NCBI GenBank assembly: GCA_023653785.1
Contig: JAMKCH010058073.1
Location: 26,407-90,406, forward strand
DNA: 64,000 bases
Direction of reading: 5' to 3'
Source: Ophioderma brevispina
Lineage: Eukaryota; Echinodermata; Ophiuroidea; Amphilepidida; Ophiodermatidae
Shown here: in pieces, positions 32,236 to 43,750 of the stretch
How positions within the stretch are numbered: position 1 is the stretch's first letter
Layout: each line of letters begins with the position of its first letter
Made by a program: the position numbers and the translations under genes
The notes under the pieces: generated by a model
What the model was told of the DNA's origin: nothing
The model's input: only the letters and a program-made list of their open reading frames with translations
Database searches by the model: none

Positions 32236-32550
32236 ATCCCATCATTTTAAAATGTCTTAAGTCGCCCAACCAAGATGAAAGAAGTAAACAGTAAAAAACA
32301 ATGTGTAAAGTTGTGAATAAAAATAGACTCTAAGTTACTACACACACACACACAATACAGAGAACGGCGATTCTAATTTGCTATTCTTATTGGGGGCTAT
32401 TGACAGTAATTTTTAACACATAATTCTTATCCTCTTTGAGTAAATATGCACAGTTAAGGCTATTGGTCAAGTTTTGTAATTAAATAAGTTCATTTCCTGA
32501 TTGAATATTTGTACATGAAATCAACTTAACGACCCCATGTATTGAATGCA

Positions 32551-32860
32551 ACATTCAAGCATTCCTTAGTTAATTATAAGTAAAAAAATCCAACGGACGC
32601 AAAACACGCTGGAGATGCAATTTTATTGGGAAGTGAGACCGCCATTCGGGGAAAGTTGCTACAAAACCGTCCGTTTTTCCAATTATAACAAAGAATTTGT
32701 ACACTTCAGCATTCTTTAGTTAATTATAAATAAAAAAATCCAACTTACGCAAAACACTGGAGATGTAAATTTTTCGGGAAGTGAGACCGCAATTCGGGGA
32801 AATGTTTTCCCCAACTATAACAAACAATTTGTAAAACCACACACACGCTTAATAATGAAT
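32551..32860. repeat. 150-bp tandem duplication inside the hAT-like element
   Basis: GCATTCCTTAGTTAATTATA (about 32559) and GCATTCTTTAGTTAATTATA (about 32709) start two units that both contain AAAAAAATCCAAC, ACGCAAAACAC and GGGAAGTGAGACCGC. Confidence 0.75.
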
Positions 32861-32875
32861 AATCTTAACTTTTAT

Positions 32876-33076
32876 TATAGACCGTATTCAATAGCCAGCC
32901 ATGTTGGTGGACAAGATAGACGCATTCCAGTACTACAATACAATCACCTGTCAATGATCCCTGTGCAATCGCTAAACATGGATCGATTGACAGCTTAATG
33001 TATTGTAGTCCTGGAATGTATGTATCTTGTCCACCAACATGTCTGGTGGCTGACGTCATATTGAATACGGTCTATA
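32876..33076. mobile_element. 201-bp MITE, TATAGACCGTATTCAATA type
   Basis: Ends TATAGACCGTATTCAATA and TATTGAATACGGTCTATA are perfect inverted copies; the arms continue with CATGTTGGTGGACAAGATA / TATCTTGTCCACCAACATG. The element is close to a complete hairpin. TA at the tips is consistent with a Tc1/mariner-type target. Confidence 0.85.
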
Positions 33077-33172
33077 GGATAGACAGTTTTAACTCCTGAA
33101 AGTTTTTTTTCTTCCTCCAACGAGGGGGCGTGCGCCGAGTACGCCCCTATGTAGATCCGCCAGTGGGAACTA

Positions 33173-33716
33173 ACACCTTTTGTTATAGGTTATGCATGAG
33201 TGAGGTGAAAGACCTCTATAACTCTCAAAACACTGCTTCAGTGGTATTCAATGTAACAGGTGAGTTGAATGTTACTGACTTTTGAGCGCCCGTGTTTTGG
33301 ATACAAAGAACACAAAGTCTTTGAAAATGATGGCAATACGAAAACAAAGTCGGATTATATTAATTCGCTCATGTAACAGGTGAATCGGGCCACATGTTTT
33401 CTTTTTCTGGCCCCTATCCCAACTCATCGAAGCTATCCAAAACTTTCCTCTGGTGACACGGTGGGTTGAATATACTAGTGAACGATTAAGACTCGCTGCT
33501 GAATTCATGGCCAGCTCTCCAGAGTTGAGATGTACTGAAGAAAACTGGTGCAAATTTAGGGATGGTGTTTTAAACTTAGCAAAGAAGCACGTGCCAACCA
33601 AAATAGTTAAAGTAAACAAAATACTCCTTGTTTACTCCCCACCATAAGAAACTGGCAGGAAGAAAGAACGTTACTACATCAAAGCCAGGCACAAAGGTAG
33701 AGATCATTGGCATAAG
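33173..33716 (+). pseudogene. CR1-like LINE, fragment 1: endonuclease end and EN-RT linker
   Basis: Plus-strand frames read VVFNVTGELNVTD, the SDH-following end of an APE endonuclease, then RLRLAAEFMASSPEL, WCKFRDGVLNLAKKHVPTKI, the helical linker before RT. The frame shifts around 33640. At 33716 the protein is cut by a hAT-like insertion and continues at 41947: reading across, the residues RDHWHK are followed by YYQVKREVEREL without loss. Confidence 0.8.
33709..33716. repeat. Left 8-bp target duplication GGCATAAG
   Basis: Identical to 41947-41954. Confidence 0.85.
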
Positions 33717-33934
33717 CAGGGGCGGATCCAGCCCTGGCTAGAGGGGGGTGCCAAGATAAGAAAGGCTAGAATGGCTGCGTAGCAGGGGCGGATGCGGGAG
33801 GGTGTGTGACCCCCCCCCCCGCGCAAAGCGCGGAAGCTCTCCTTTTATTATCATGGCAATCAAGCTTTTTCCAATTAAATGTAGCTGATGGTGACGAGCA
33901 CAGCGAGCTCGAAAATGTTTTAAATCGTTGGTGA

Positions 33935-34025
33935 TTGACAAAAATGACAAATCTATGGAAAAAGAATGTTATGAAGCCTACAAGACAGGAGTCAATACTT
34001 GACTTATTGTTATCACTTCAACCCT
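33935..34025 (+). pseudogene. Short CR1 endonuclease fragment
   Basis: The 70 bases with TATGGAAAAAGAATG and ACAGGAGTCAATACTTGAC match 36575-36640 in the CR1 remnant. The original peptide resembles the P-T-R-x-x-S-x-L-D-L-L-L region of the endonuclease. Confidence 0.6.
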
Positions 34026-34072
34026 AATCAGAAATAAAATTATTACCACGTACATGAGTTCTAAGTAGGTGG

Positions 34073-34790
34073 CGGATCAGCCCCCCAAGAGGCGGGGGGG
34101 GGGGGCAACCAACTGAAAATGGAAGTTGACGGCTGCAAAGCAGCCATGGTGCCATGGCATCCAAAGCAGCCATGGCATCCAAAGCAGCCATGGCGCCGTG
34201 TAAGCGGCGTGGAGGGGGTTCCCAACCTCCCGCGCCAACCGCGAAACCCCGGCAATGATCGTTTTTTCATACAAAATTTGAAATTTTGTTAATGTTTTAC
34301 CTTATACATGTTTTACAGGTCTGATAAACTGTATTAAAGAAAATATAGTTGATAGTTTTGTTTGAATTAACTACAGCTACATGTAAATTGTTCAAAGAGA
34401 GTTCATGTATATTAAGCTGCAAGGGGTTGGTATGAGAGGGGATGTCCCCGTCCGCGCAAAGGGCGGAACCCCTGCAATGTTCACTTTCCAAAACACATTT
34501 TCTTATGCAAATTTGAAAAGAAACAATTTGAACTTTACATTACCAGCTTTTACCATTGGTTAACCCCCCTTTTTTTATAATTATAGGTATGATCAACAGT
34601 CTTAAAATCTAGGTTGATGGGTTAGGTTTTGTTTGAATTAATCGCATTAAAGGTTCATGGAGAGTTCGTATCAAGCGGCGCAGGGTTGGGTGGGCCCCCT
34701 CCCACGCTTCACGCGGAACCCCTGCAACATTCACTTTCCAAAAACACATTTTGTTATGCAAATTCGATCGAAACAATTTGAAATTTACAG
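34073..34790. repeat. hAT-like terminus with three subrepeats
   Basis: Begins GGTGGCGGATCAGCC and then carries units near 34200-34290, 34430-34520 and 34690-34780, each with GCGGAACCCCTGCAA-TTCACTTTCC and ACACATTTT-TTATGCAAATT. These match the subrepeats of 31620-32235, so both belong to one family. A short CCATGGCATCCAAAGCAG repeat occurs at 34140-34195. No right terminus of its own was found. Confidence 0.7.
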
Positions 34791-34799
34791 TGGTTCACT

Positions 34800-36100
34800 T
34801 CATAATGCATAATTTTATGTACATGCATGTAAAATAATAACAAACCTTCTCTCAAAACATAAACAATTAAAAAAAAGAAAAAAACTAAAAAATCCCAAAA
34901 TTTTTGCACAAAATATTGTACAAAATGATATGGATCAGAGAAAACTTTTACGTCATAGCATGTTTAGACAATTTGAAACAGATTTGGATGAGAGTTCTCT
35001 GCATAAAAATATTGAACAAAAATCAATCAAAGTATTTTGATATTAGTCGGTTGTCTTAGATTTCAATGAAGTCTTCCTTAAACGTTGATTTCCACCAGGA
35101 ACTGGAAGAATTGTCGTATTTTTTTTCCAGCTTGAGAATACTTTTGAATGTACAATATTTAAATTAATAAGCTGAATATACCAAATTTAATAAAAAAAGA
35201 AAAATTAAAACAAAATGATGGAACTGAAACGCGGTGAAATAGATTAGCTGACAAATCTATCACATCGGCCTAATTTCTTCAACCAATTGCGTCATTCAGC
35301 ATAGATAATAGAGAATATCCTTAATTTACGAAAACATCAACTTCGTCACAGGTCGAGGTCAATTTTGTTTTCTTCATGTACAGTTTTTGTGTCACATGCG
35401 TAACCCCAAAAAAAAATCGTGAACAGAATCTTTCACAACAAGCCTGCATGTAAATCGTAACGATATAGACAAAGCAGAGATATTCCCACGGATAAAGCAA
35501 ACCTGTAAAGTGACAAATGAAAAACAAAAAGTGCAAAACATACCATCTCTTGCAAGTGCAAAAAGAAAACACAATGATGAGGTATATACAAGGAGTATAT
35601 CTAAAAGCCAGATTTAACATATGAACAGAGAAAAAGAGAAGCTGAGCTCCGACAAGAAACTAGACTTCGAAAGGAAAAATGGTGAAAAAAACTTAAAAAT
35701 AGGTGAGAGGGAAAAATGTCGAGATCCCAACAACCACCCCTCAACAGGGACCGCAGTAACTAGAGAATGATACAATGTCAACTGTAAATAATACGTGCAA
35801 AGATACAAAGCACCATTGCACTCTAATCCTATATCAGCTGTATGATACAAAATATTCAATGGAAAGGCACCCTGAAGAGGTCTTCAACCCCAAAGGAATG
35901 ACTTCAGCAAATGTTCAAAACAACGGGCTGGAAGAGTACAACCGGTGGGAAGACTGTAAAGTAAAGTGAAAATGAATATAGACACTAAAAGCATGAGTAA
36001 ACCACTCTAGTGATAAATCCAAACACAAGACAAACCAGATGGAATAAGGAAGAAACTTAAATGTACAATTAGTAATGCCATCAAAGATTGTAAACAAGGA
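34800..36100. other. AT-rich sequence before the CR1 remnant
   Basis: Mostly A-rich. Open frames on both strands show no domain. The last part (about 35600-36100) may be decayed LINE 5' sequence because the endonuclease starts just after, but no motif supports this. Confidence 0.4.
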
Positions 36101-36109
36101 GATGAAATA

Positions 36110-38960
36110 CAATGCTATATTGACTGAGGAGAAGCAGACATCGTAGAGGTTGTTGAAACGTGGCTCCATAGTTATGTATCAAACGCTGAATTGCCAAATC
36201 CAGGGTATCAGATAACAAGGTTGGACAGAAAAAACAGACTCAACTGTGAGTATACGAATGTATCTAAAGAGAATATTAAAACGTCAGTTGCGGGAAGACT
36301 CGTTCCTAGCTGAGTATGAAGAAGCCATTGGTGCTGATCTTTCATGTGAAGGGGAGCTGCAGATTTATTGTTAGGGATAGTATACAGAAGTCAATACAAT
36401 TACTGTGATCAAAAGAGTCGCTAAAACCAGGTGCTAAGAAGTCTCCAAGAGGAGAAGACATAATGGTCTGGTAACTTCGATTACGGGAAATAAATTAGGA
36501 GACATGCGAAGCGAAATCTGGATTATCTGAGACCTTTTTGGATGTTGTTATGGAAAACCCCTCATATGGAAAAAAGAATGTATGAAGCTACAAGCCAGGA
36601 GTCCAATATGGACTTATAAGTTATCACTTAAAACCCTAATATGATTGACCGAAGTCCATGTTATTGCTCATTTAAAGCAATAATGGAATTTTATGAGAGC
36701 GCACACAATTTACAAAAGGGATATTTTGGCACAGTTTACGTTGGTAATTGTCTAGGAAAGTATACCTGCGAACGAGGAGCTAAAAAATGCGTATTTATCA
36801 TAAAATAAGCGATTTTGTAATAGAATTTGGATCCCAGATTGGGACTTAGGCAGAGGTGGAAATACTACGTTTATGTCCGTCCATGATGAAATAGTGCCAC
36901 CTCGCGAAAATACACTCTAACTTGATATTGCCTGAACCAATAAAACAAACTAATGTGAGCGTAGACACGTACATGGCGCTATTTCCCGGCTATTTCCATT
37001 GGAAGCGTTGAATTATTACGGATCCCAGCGATAACAATTATTCGATACAAAATTCCTTCGTTTGTGAGCACAGACATTTTCGACCTAACCATTCACAGGT
37101 ATGGTTTACTAGCCAGTTACCACCAATGCAACTGTGTAAAAATCTCAATTTTTTTTGAAAATTGGGGCGTCTTTAAAAATGTGCTGTTAATGTGTTATTG
37201 CTTTAAGTACAAGCGACAGCCCATGTTGCAATGGGACCTTAAATTTACCAGTTGAACCAAGGAGCTACACCCAAAAAAGACACGAAACGCCAACTATGAC
37301 ATTTTATAAAGCCAAAATGAGACAGATAAATTGGGACAAAGAATTGAAAACCAGAACTACTGGAGAAGCTTGGTGTTACACCAAGGAGAAATTACAGGAC
37401 CTTATTCAAAAATTGTTGTCCCAATGAAGAACCAATCTACTAAAAAGACAACCGTTATGGCTCACAAAAGAAAGCGCACAAAAACTAGTGAGGAGGAAAA
37501 AAAGCGCTTGTAAAAGGTATCAGAATAAGAAAACTGAAAAGAAAATCTAGAGCACTACAAAAAGGTCAGAGAGAGGTTAGCTAGAAGGGAGATGGGCTAA
37601 GAGAGATTTTAAAAGAAATTAGCAGAAAACCTTAAGGATGACCCAAAACTCTTCTACGCTTACGTAAGTCTAAACAAAAAGTAAAAGACCAACAGTAGGG
37701 CTGAAAAACCGACACGGCAGTGTAAAACCACCAGGACAACCTATGCAGAAGCACTAAACGACGTTTTCTCGTCTGTGTTCAAAGAAGAGAAACCAAATGT
37801 TCCAGTTCCTGATGACATATATCAAGGACCGGATGAGGAGAAAACTAAAGGATATGGAAATCACGAAAATGTTGTCAAAGATAAATGAAAAACCTTGGGA
37901 CCACTCCAAGCAGAAGGACAGACGAATCCCGCCACTATCCTCAAAACAGGTGTGGATGAACTGTGCATGCCTCTCGCCGTATTTTACAATAAAGTCTCTG
38001 CAAGAAGGATAGGTTCCAACCGACTGGAGATCTGTCCACATCATAACGATCTAAAAAAAGGTTCAAGATCAAAAGCATCCAAACTTATCGGCAAAGTGTG
38101 ACGTCAGTCGCCAGGGAAAGTCTTAGAAAGCATTATGGAGATACAATTACAGAGTACCTTGACAAGTTTAGTCTAATACGCGCGTCACAACATGGTTTAG
38201 GAAAGAAAATCTTGCACTAAAAACCGTAGAATACCTGAAAGTGATCACAAAGCTCATAGATAGTGGAAAACCAGTTCAAGTCATTATGATTAACCTGGCA
38301 AAGGCTTCGGACACCTACCACACTAGATCACCAGTGTCAACAAGATGAATGACATCAAAGGCATGCAAGATGATATAGACAAGTTACATGAATGGGCAGA
38401 AACCGGGCAAATTAAGTACAGTGCAGATAAATGTGGGAGTTATGCACGTGGATTATATCACAATATCATTATTCGTTATGGGCAACACAACATTAAAAGA
38501 AACAATCGAGAAGAAAGGACTGGGCTCCCAAAGCAACAAATCATCGAGGGCTCAAACCAATGTGCACTGCCGCAAAGAATGGACATAGAGCCTGGGGGAT
38601 GATCAAAAGAAATTTTGCCCTATCAACGAAGTAAAGAAATCATCTGAAATTATACAAATCCCACCGCGTTCGTCCCATCTCCGGAGTATGCAATTCAAGC
38701 ATGGAACCCTTATTGGAAAAAGACAAGAAATGCTTGAGAAGGTCCAAGCTAGAGCAACAAAAATCATACAAGTCTTCAACGTTTATCGTACGAGCAGCGA
38801 TTACACTGACTTCATCTAACAACACTGGAAAGAGACATGAAAGAGCAGATATCACCCAAACCTACAGGATTATAAACCAATTGATAAGATAAATCCAAAA
38901 GACCTCTTTCAAAGAGCAGTTTAACAGCACACACGCGGGCATTAACAAAAGTTGGCCAAA
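36110..38960 (+). pseudogene. CR1-like LINE remnant inside the hAT-like insertion
   Basis: Plus strand, many frameshifts. In order: endonuclease pieces ADIVEVVETWLHSYVS and NPGYQITRLDRKNR (36130-36235), GIVYRSQYNY (about 36370-36405), GNFDYG-x-INWET (36465-36510) and FLDVVMENPL (about 36535); an interruption of non-LINE sequence at about 36640-37290; then EN-RT linker INWDKEL, QPLWLTKESAQKLVRRKKS (37320-37510), RT pieces with KVLESI (38115) and RT thumb KLHEWAETGQIKYSADKC (38365-38430), and a C-terminal part LEKVQARATKIIQ (38720-38775) to HERADITQTYRIINQL (38835-38890). This is a full-length EN-RT order of CR1 type. Confidence 0.8.
36640..37290. other. Interruption within the CR1 remnant
   Basis: Breaks the LINE between the endonuclease and the linker. 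Contains TTATTGCTCATTTAAAGCAATAA and, at 37105-37215, a decayed copy of the hairpin repeat of 2949-3070 (CAATGCAACTGTG, AAAATCTCAA). Probably one or two small MITE insertions; ends not fixed. Confidence 0.5.
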
Positions 38961-39469
38961 TCAGATCAAGACTCGACTTAAGAACAATTTTCTTCCGTCA
39001 GCGAGTGGTGGATATAGCTGGAATTAAACTGCCAGAAAGTGATGTCCAAGCGCCCAGGAATTAACTTGGGTTTTAGATGGGCAAAAAACAATTGCCACCC
39101 CCAAAACCCATGCCACATATTAGTCATCAATGAAGATAGTGAAGGTGTGGCATCTAATGGTTCTTTCATACTACACTGCAACCTGCAACGTGCGTTGCGG
39201 TAAATTGCAGTGCTCGAATTATGGTTTCTTTCCAGTATACTGTATTGCGGTACTGCACCCGAGTTAAATTCATTTTAAACTACAGTGAAGCAGCTTACGT
39301 GAGTTGCTGCAGCAAGTGATCGGATATATCGGCCAATGAACGCTACAGTGCAGCGAGGTATGAACGAACCTTTAAAGGGGGATGGCCCGAATTAATTGGA
39401 ATGAGTTTTCATATTGATAGATTGGCCTTCACCCAAAAACCCACCTGTAAAGTTTAGCGCCGATTTTTC
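38961..39469. other. Sequence after the CR1 remnant, nothing certain
   Basis: May include LINE 3' UTR. A short GC-rich patch with CAGTAGTTGCTGCAGC-like inverted motifs (about 39300) is seen; no gene. Confidence 0.35.
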
Positions 39470-39690
39470 AAGCGTTTTTATGTGAGAGCAGAAACGGGAT
39501 TTCGTAAGACACACAAGAGTAATGTGTAAAATTCATATTGGTCGACCAAATTGGGGTACATTCGTCATTATTCCAAACCACACATCCTTTGGTTTCTAAG
39601 ATTTCACCGGGTAAACTGAGAAAAATAGTAGCTTTATTTGGTACCAATGAAATATTGACCATCCGATAAATCCGGGGCTTCTGGGGACGA
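39470..39690 (-). repeat. Dispersed repeat, third copy
   Basis: Inverted match to 4505-4690: minus strand reads AAGCTACTATTTTTCTCAG, GAAATCTTAGAAACCAAAGG and TTTGGTCGACCAATATGAAT. It shows that part of the duplicated block is interspersed repeat. Confidence 0.7.
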
Positions 39691-40919
39691 GGCGAGTAGC
39701 GATCGGCCATGGACCTTTCAAGGTATGTCTAAGGGAAGTCTGAACACTATACACCGCATTAAGCAGTGAAAATGTCCTAAATTCGTCCCAGAGAGTTCGC
39801 GTTTCTACATATAAATTATTGTTTAGAATTGTTAGATGTATTTAAACGACTCTTCCATTGAAAAATGCCATTTTGGCATAAAGACCTGCCATAAAAAAAT
39901 ATCGACGGGGAAATAGACCTCTTCGCGACAAGAATTTCAAGGTATGCTCCTTCTATTAAACATTGAAAAATGTCCAGAATTAGGTCCAGAGAGACGCGGG
40001 TATATAATCTTTAAGAAATTACCTTTTGTCCTACAATACTGAAAAATCACCTAAAATGTCAACCAAGCATTAAAAGTATAATCACTCTCAGAAAAATGCA
40101 ACTTAGAACCTTTTTCTCTCTATATGGAACCCTCAATAACGCCAAATAAAAAAGGTTATTAAAAAATCTAAGAACACAAAAAGGTTCTAACAGAGCCTGA
40201 AGGTCTGCTATACGAGTTAAAGGACTCGTTTAGTGCGTTGAAGTAACCTACGAGAGTTTCATACAGAGGACCAGTTTAGAACCTCTTTCGCACATTTTTT
40301 CGCGAGTGTGCAGTCCGTGTAAAATATTATGAAAAGGTTTGGCAAGGAGAATTGAAATCAACAATATAAAAAAATCAACATTAATGTTGACAAAGATTGG
40401 TGCTGTCGCATTCGTAAAACAGGCTAAGATCAAAAACCTTTGTCGGGCAATTTCTTGAAAAGCGTAGAGGATGACAAGTTGCAAGTTGTATTATAATTCT
40501 TCAGCTGCAACTGTAGTTTTGATATTTTATTTTCTGGTCAGAAGTAGGGATTGAGGCGCCACTTCTACAGAGTCTAGGAGAAGAAGTGTTCGTAATTCCG
40601 GAATTTTTCCGCGCACCGATGCATTGTTTATTTTTCCACCCAATATGACGGCTGAAAGGTTGCCGAAGTCGCGTTAATTACGTACCAAAAATGTCCCCCA
40701 ACCTTTACTCCTTACCCGGCCCTCTTTAAAGTTCACATCATACCAAATAGGATAAAAAAGTAAATAATTACCGCAAGCGGTCTGCAATCAAATCAATGGT
40801 AATCACACAACCTGAAAAGTTGTAAAGAAAAACAACGGACTTGATGACGTCAATCTGACGCAATACTATGTTGGTGCTTACTTATTTTGGTATACAATGG
40901 AAAGGGTGGACCATAGCTA
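39691..40919. other. Intergenic sequence inside the hAT-like insertion
   Basis: No domain, repeat end or RNA gene recognised. Confidence 0.4.
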
Positions 40920-41279
40920 CACTGTTAAAAAATTTCCGTAAAAAAAAAAAATTTCCGTAAATTAAGGAAAAATTGTTTTACAAAAAACAATTAAAAATAA
41001 AAAACAAAAAACATACAAAAATGTTAATTTACGGAAATATTTCAACAAATTTCTGGCAGCAATAGCCAATATTCCGGACTTTTTTTTTTGGTTCCGTAAT
41101 TTTAAATTACGGAAAAATTCTGTTAAAATACACATTTTTTCCATAATATGAGACAAATTCTGTAAAATTACTGTCAAATTTCCGGTTAATTGACAGAAAT
41201 TTCTGTGTAAATTTACCATAAAAATGACTGGAATATGCTGCCAGACATTCCGTAAATTTACGGGAAACTTTTAACAGTG
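40920..41279. mobile_element. 360-bp MITE, CACTGTTAAAA type
   Basis: Ends CACTGTTAAAA and TTTTAACAGTG are inverted. The inside is full of TTTCCGTAAATTTACGGAAA-like palindromic words in both orientations, so it can fold extensively. No target duplication could be fixed. No coding capacity. Confidence 0.75.
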
Positions 41280-41880
41280 ATATCCCTGAATCAAAAACAT
41301 AAGCCTCGGGTTCTTTATAAAAAAATCGAGGGGGGGGGGTGGAACCACCCCACCCCTTGGTAAACCGCTGTTACAAAAAGGCTTGGTAAGACGAGGGTTT
41401 TTAAAGCACTATACTTCACTCTCATCTATTGAATGGAAACATCAGCACCATAGTAAGGTACAAAAAACAAGCAATGGTAAATAAGTCCGGAGTGTTTTCA
41501 AAGATTCAAGAAATTAAACCTATTGATTTTAAAAACGATAATGTGTTTATTAGCTCAACTTTGTCATTGTACATGTATATATTTGTGTTAGCATGAAAAA
41601 AAGAAAAGGAAAAACATGGTGATTCGCCATACGCGTTGCGGTGTCGGCCGCGCTGTTAAATTTGGAGAAACATAAAGGAAAAAAAAAATGGCCGTAAGCC
41701 TATTTGGTTTGTTTTGGGAAAAGTAAATTTCGCTCTATATTCAATGGAGTTGGTGAGTCTTGTGCACGTGTTTGCCGTTGCAAGGTATATTTATAAAATA
41801 TGGTCGAGACGATCACGTCATTTCTCAAACAGTGTCATCTCCTCTCTCTCTTTCTTTTCTTCTGTAGAATATATTCTTCA
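41280..41880. other. Intergenic sequence with G run
   Basis: G run at about 41331-41339; otherwise nothing recognised before the right terminus of the hAT-like insertion. Confidence 0.4.
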
Positions 41881-41946
41881 AAAAATTCCGGCGTTGGGGG
41901 GGGGGGGTGCCAAGGCACCCCCGGCACCCCCCTGGATCCGCGCCTG

Positions 41947-42554
41947 GGCATAAGTATTATCAAGTGAAGCGTGAGGTTGAAAGGGAGCTGAGGAAAGCTG
42001 AGCGCAGTCATGTTTCTGAAGTTGCTATATCTAATGATCCCAAAGTCTTATGGAAGTACATCAAATCCAAAAGGAAAGACAATGTTGGAGTCCAGACACT
42101 TAAGATCAATAATACCACCATTTCTGATAAGGGCAAAGCAAATGCCCTCGCTCACCAGTTTAATAGCGTCTTCAACAGAAATAGTGATATCCTGCCTAGT
42201 ATACTTCCTAGCCCGTATCCACCCATGTCACCCATCAACATTGAGCATGAGGGCATTTTAAAGCTTTTGAATACTATTAAAACAAATAAAGATGTGGGGC
42301 CTGACAATATTCCAAACAAAGCATTAAATTGGCATCTGAGGAATTCTCACCAGTCATCACGTCCATCTTCCAGCAGTCATTGAAGGAAAGTTATCTCCCT
42401 GAAGATTGGAGGCAGGCTGACATAACACCAATATTAAAAAGGGGTCAAAAGCGGATCCAGCGAACTATCGCCCGGTGTCATTAACCTCCGTGCTGCGTAA
42501 ACATCTCGAGCACATAATTGACAGCCAGATGATGACGCACTTTGATAAATTTGA
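41947..42554 (+). pseudogene. CR1-like LINE, fragment 2: linker and RT start
   Basis: Open for about 140 codons: QVKREVERELRKAERSHV, WKYIKSKRKDNVGV, then the RT entry motif VGPDNIPNKAL. After a frameshift near 42340 the frame continues with the PxFSSIFQQS-like and LPEDWRQADITPI-like RT block and ANYRPVSLT-like residues (about 42385-42490). Interrupted at 42554 by a MITE. Confidence 0.85.
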
Positions 42555-42922
42555 AGGCTGACTCAGAGATTTTCCCGATGAGGGCGCACTCAATTTTCAA
42601 ACAAATCGTCTTTTTTGCATATACATAATGCTTGTCCATATACTAATCACTGTGTGAAATAACTAAGCTCAAATCGAAGTCCTTCATATAGAAGATCACA
42701 ACTTTGTTATAAAATTCCGGATGCGGAAATTTTGTTATACACGGTATCCTATGGCATTGTTATACTGTGCATAATTGCTTACTGCATGAAAACGAAAAAT
42801 CCGATTCATCTCTAACTTTGGAATTAAGCATTTTAGGTGAATATCTTTAGTGACCAGTTCTAGATGACTATTTTTAATTACTACACACACAAAATTATAT
42901 TTCGAAATCTCTGAGTCAGCCT
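42555..42922. mobile_element. 368-bp MITE, AGGCTGACTCAGAGAT type
   Basis: Perfect inverted ends AGGCTGACTCAGAGATTT and AAATCTCTGAGTCAGCCT. The flanks TTGA (42551-42554) and TTAA (42923-42926) suggest a TTAA target. It interrupts the LINE RT frame. Parts of the same family are at 47880-47995 with 50046-50135, and at 57183-57275. Confidence 0.85.
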
Positions 42923-43750
42923 TTAACATCATTGACGATTTTCAGCATGCATTCAGGAAGATGCGATCTTGTGAGACACAACTCATCACAACACTCCACG
43001 ATTTGTACTCTACCACAACGGATCATTTACCACTGACGTAGCGATTCCAGACTCCAGTAAGGTATTTGATGTGGTACCTCACCGACACCTGTTATTGAAA
43101 AATGAACTAATACGGCATTAGGGACAAAACCGTAGATTGGATCAAGCATTCCTAATCAACAACATCAAAGAGTCGTAGTGAATGGACAGAAATCTGAGTG
43201 GGACGCAGTTCTGAGTGGTGTGCAGCAGGTAAAGTTTTGGACCACATGATTTATAGCATTCATCAACGACATCTCCAACAACATTCATCCCAATATCCGC
43301 CTATTTGCAGAACGATGCATATTTACCGTGGCGTGTGCAAATAGGAGATGATGAACAGCGATTTCAAGAAGATCTGGACAAGCTTGTCGCATGGGTGATT
43401 GGGGAAGAAATTATGCCAAGCAAATGCAAAGTCATGAGGATTTCTAGAAAGGAGCTGGGACAGGCAGTGTATACTATGTTGGGTAAGACCTTGGAGGAAG
43501 TAATCTCTACTCAGTACTTAGGGATCATAATCCAGAATGACTTAAAGTGGGATCCGTCCAAACAAATTAGCGGTCTGGGGAAGAAAGGCCAGCCACGGTG
43601 GGAACTCAACATAATAATTTCTACAACCTGCCACGAAAAGGAGTAAAGGAGCAAGCTTTACAATACACTGGTTAAACCTCACCTCCAGTATGCAAGGTGC
43701 AGCTTGGAATCCAGGATTAACTAGTATAATTTGCAAAATGCTGAGAGTAT
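42923..43750 (+). pseudogene. CR1-like LINE, fragment 3: RT palm and thumb
   Basis: Plus-strand frames give DDFQHAFRKMRSCETQLI, SKVFDVVPHRHLL, GVQQ, the region of the catalytic FADD (reads LFAERCI through damage at about 43300-43320), EDLDKLVAWVI, MPSKCKVMRIS, STQYLGIIIQNDLKWD and KPHLQYA. Motif order is that of a LINE RT. It is cut at about 43750 by a second LINE and resumes at 46363. Confidence 0.8.

Larger units (their letters stand above)
31542..33164. mobile_element. hAT-like non-autonomous element, 1.6 kb, with internal subrepeats
   Basis: The left end GTGGCGGATCC and right end GATCCGCCAGT are inverted repeats of the widespread C(A)GNGGCGGATCC type. They are flanked by an 8-bp duplication, GGGAACCA (31534-31541) and GGGAACTA (33165-33172), with one mismatch. 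Inside are three ~250 bp units with CGCGGAAC-CTTGCAATGTTC and ACACATTTTCT-ATGCAAATT, a 150-bp tandem duplication and a nested MITE. No transposase is present. 8-bp duplications are characteristic of the hAT superfamily. Confidence 0.8.
33717..41946. mobile_element. 8.2 kb composite hAT-like insertion
   Basis: Left terminus CAGGGGCGGATCCAG and the inverted right terminus CAGGCGCGGATCCAG are flanked by a perfect 8-bp duplication GGCATAAG at 33709-33716 and 41947-41954. Removing the insertion restores continuity of the interrupted LINE frame, which proves it is a secondary insertion. No hAT transposase was recognised. The length comes from nested sequences: hAT-like subrepeats (34073-34790), a second CR1 remnant (about 36110-38960), a dispersed repeat (39470-39690) and a MITE (40920-41279). 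Further internal copies of the terminus occur at about 33783 and 34073. Confidence 0.85.

Noticed and set aside
35614..35969. Overlapping frames before the inner CR1 remnant as ORF1
   Set aside because: No coiled coil, zinc finger or other ORF1 signature could be seen.
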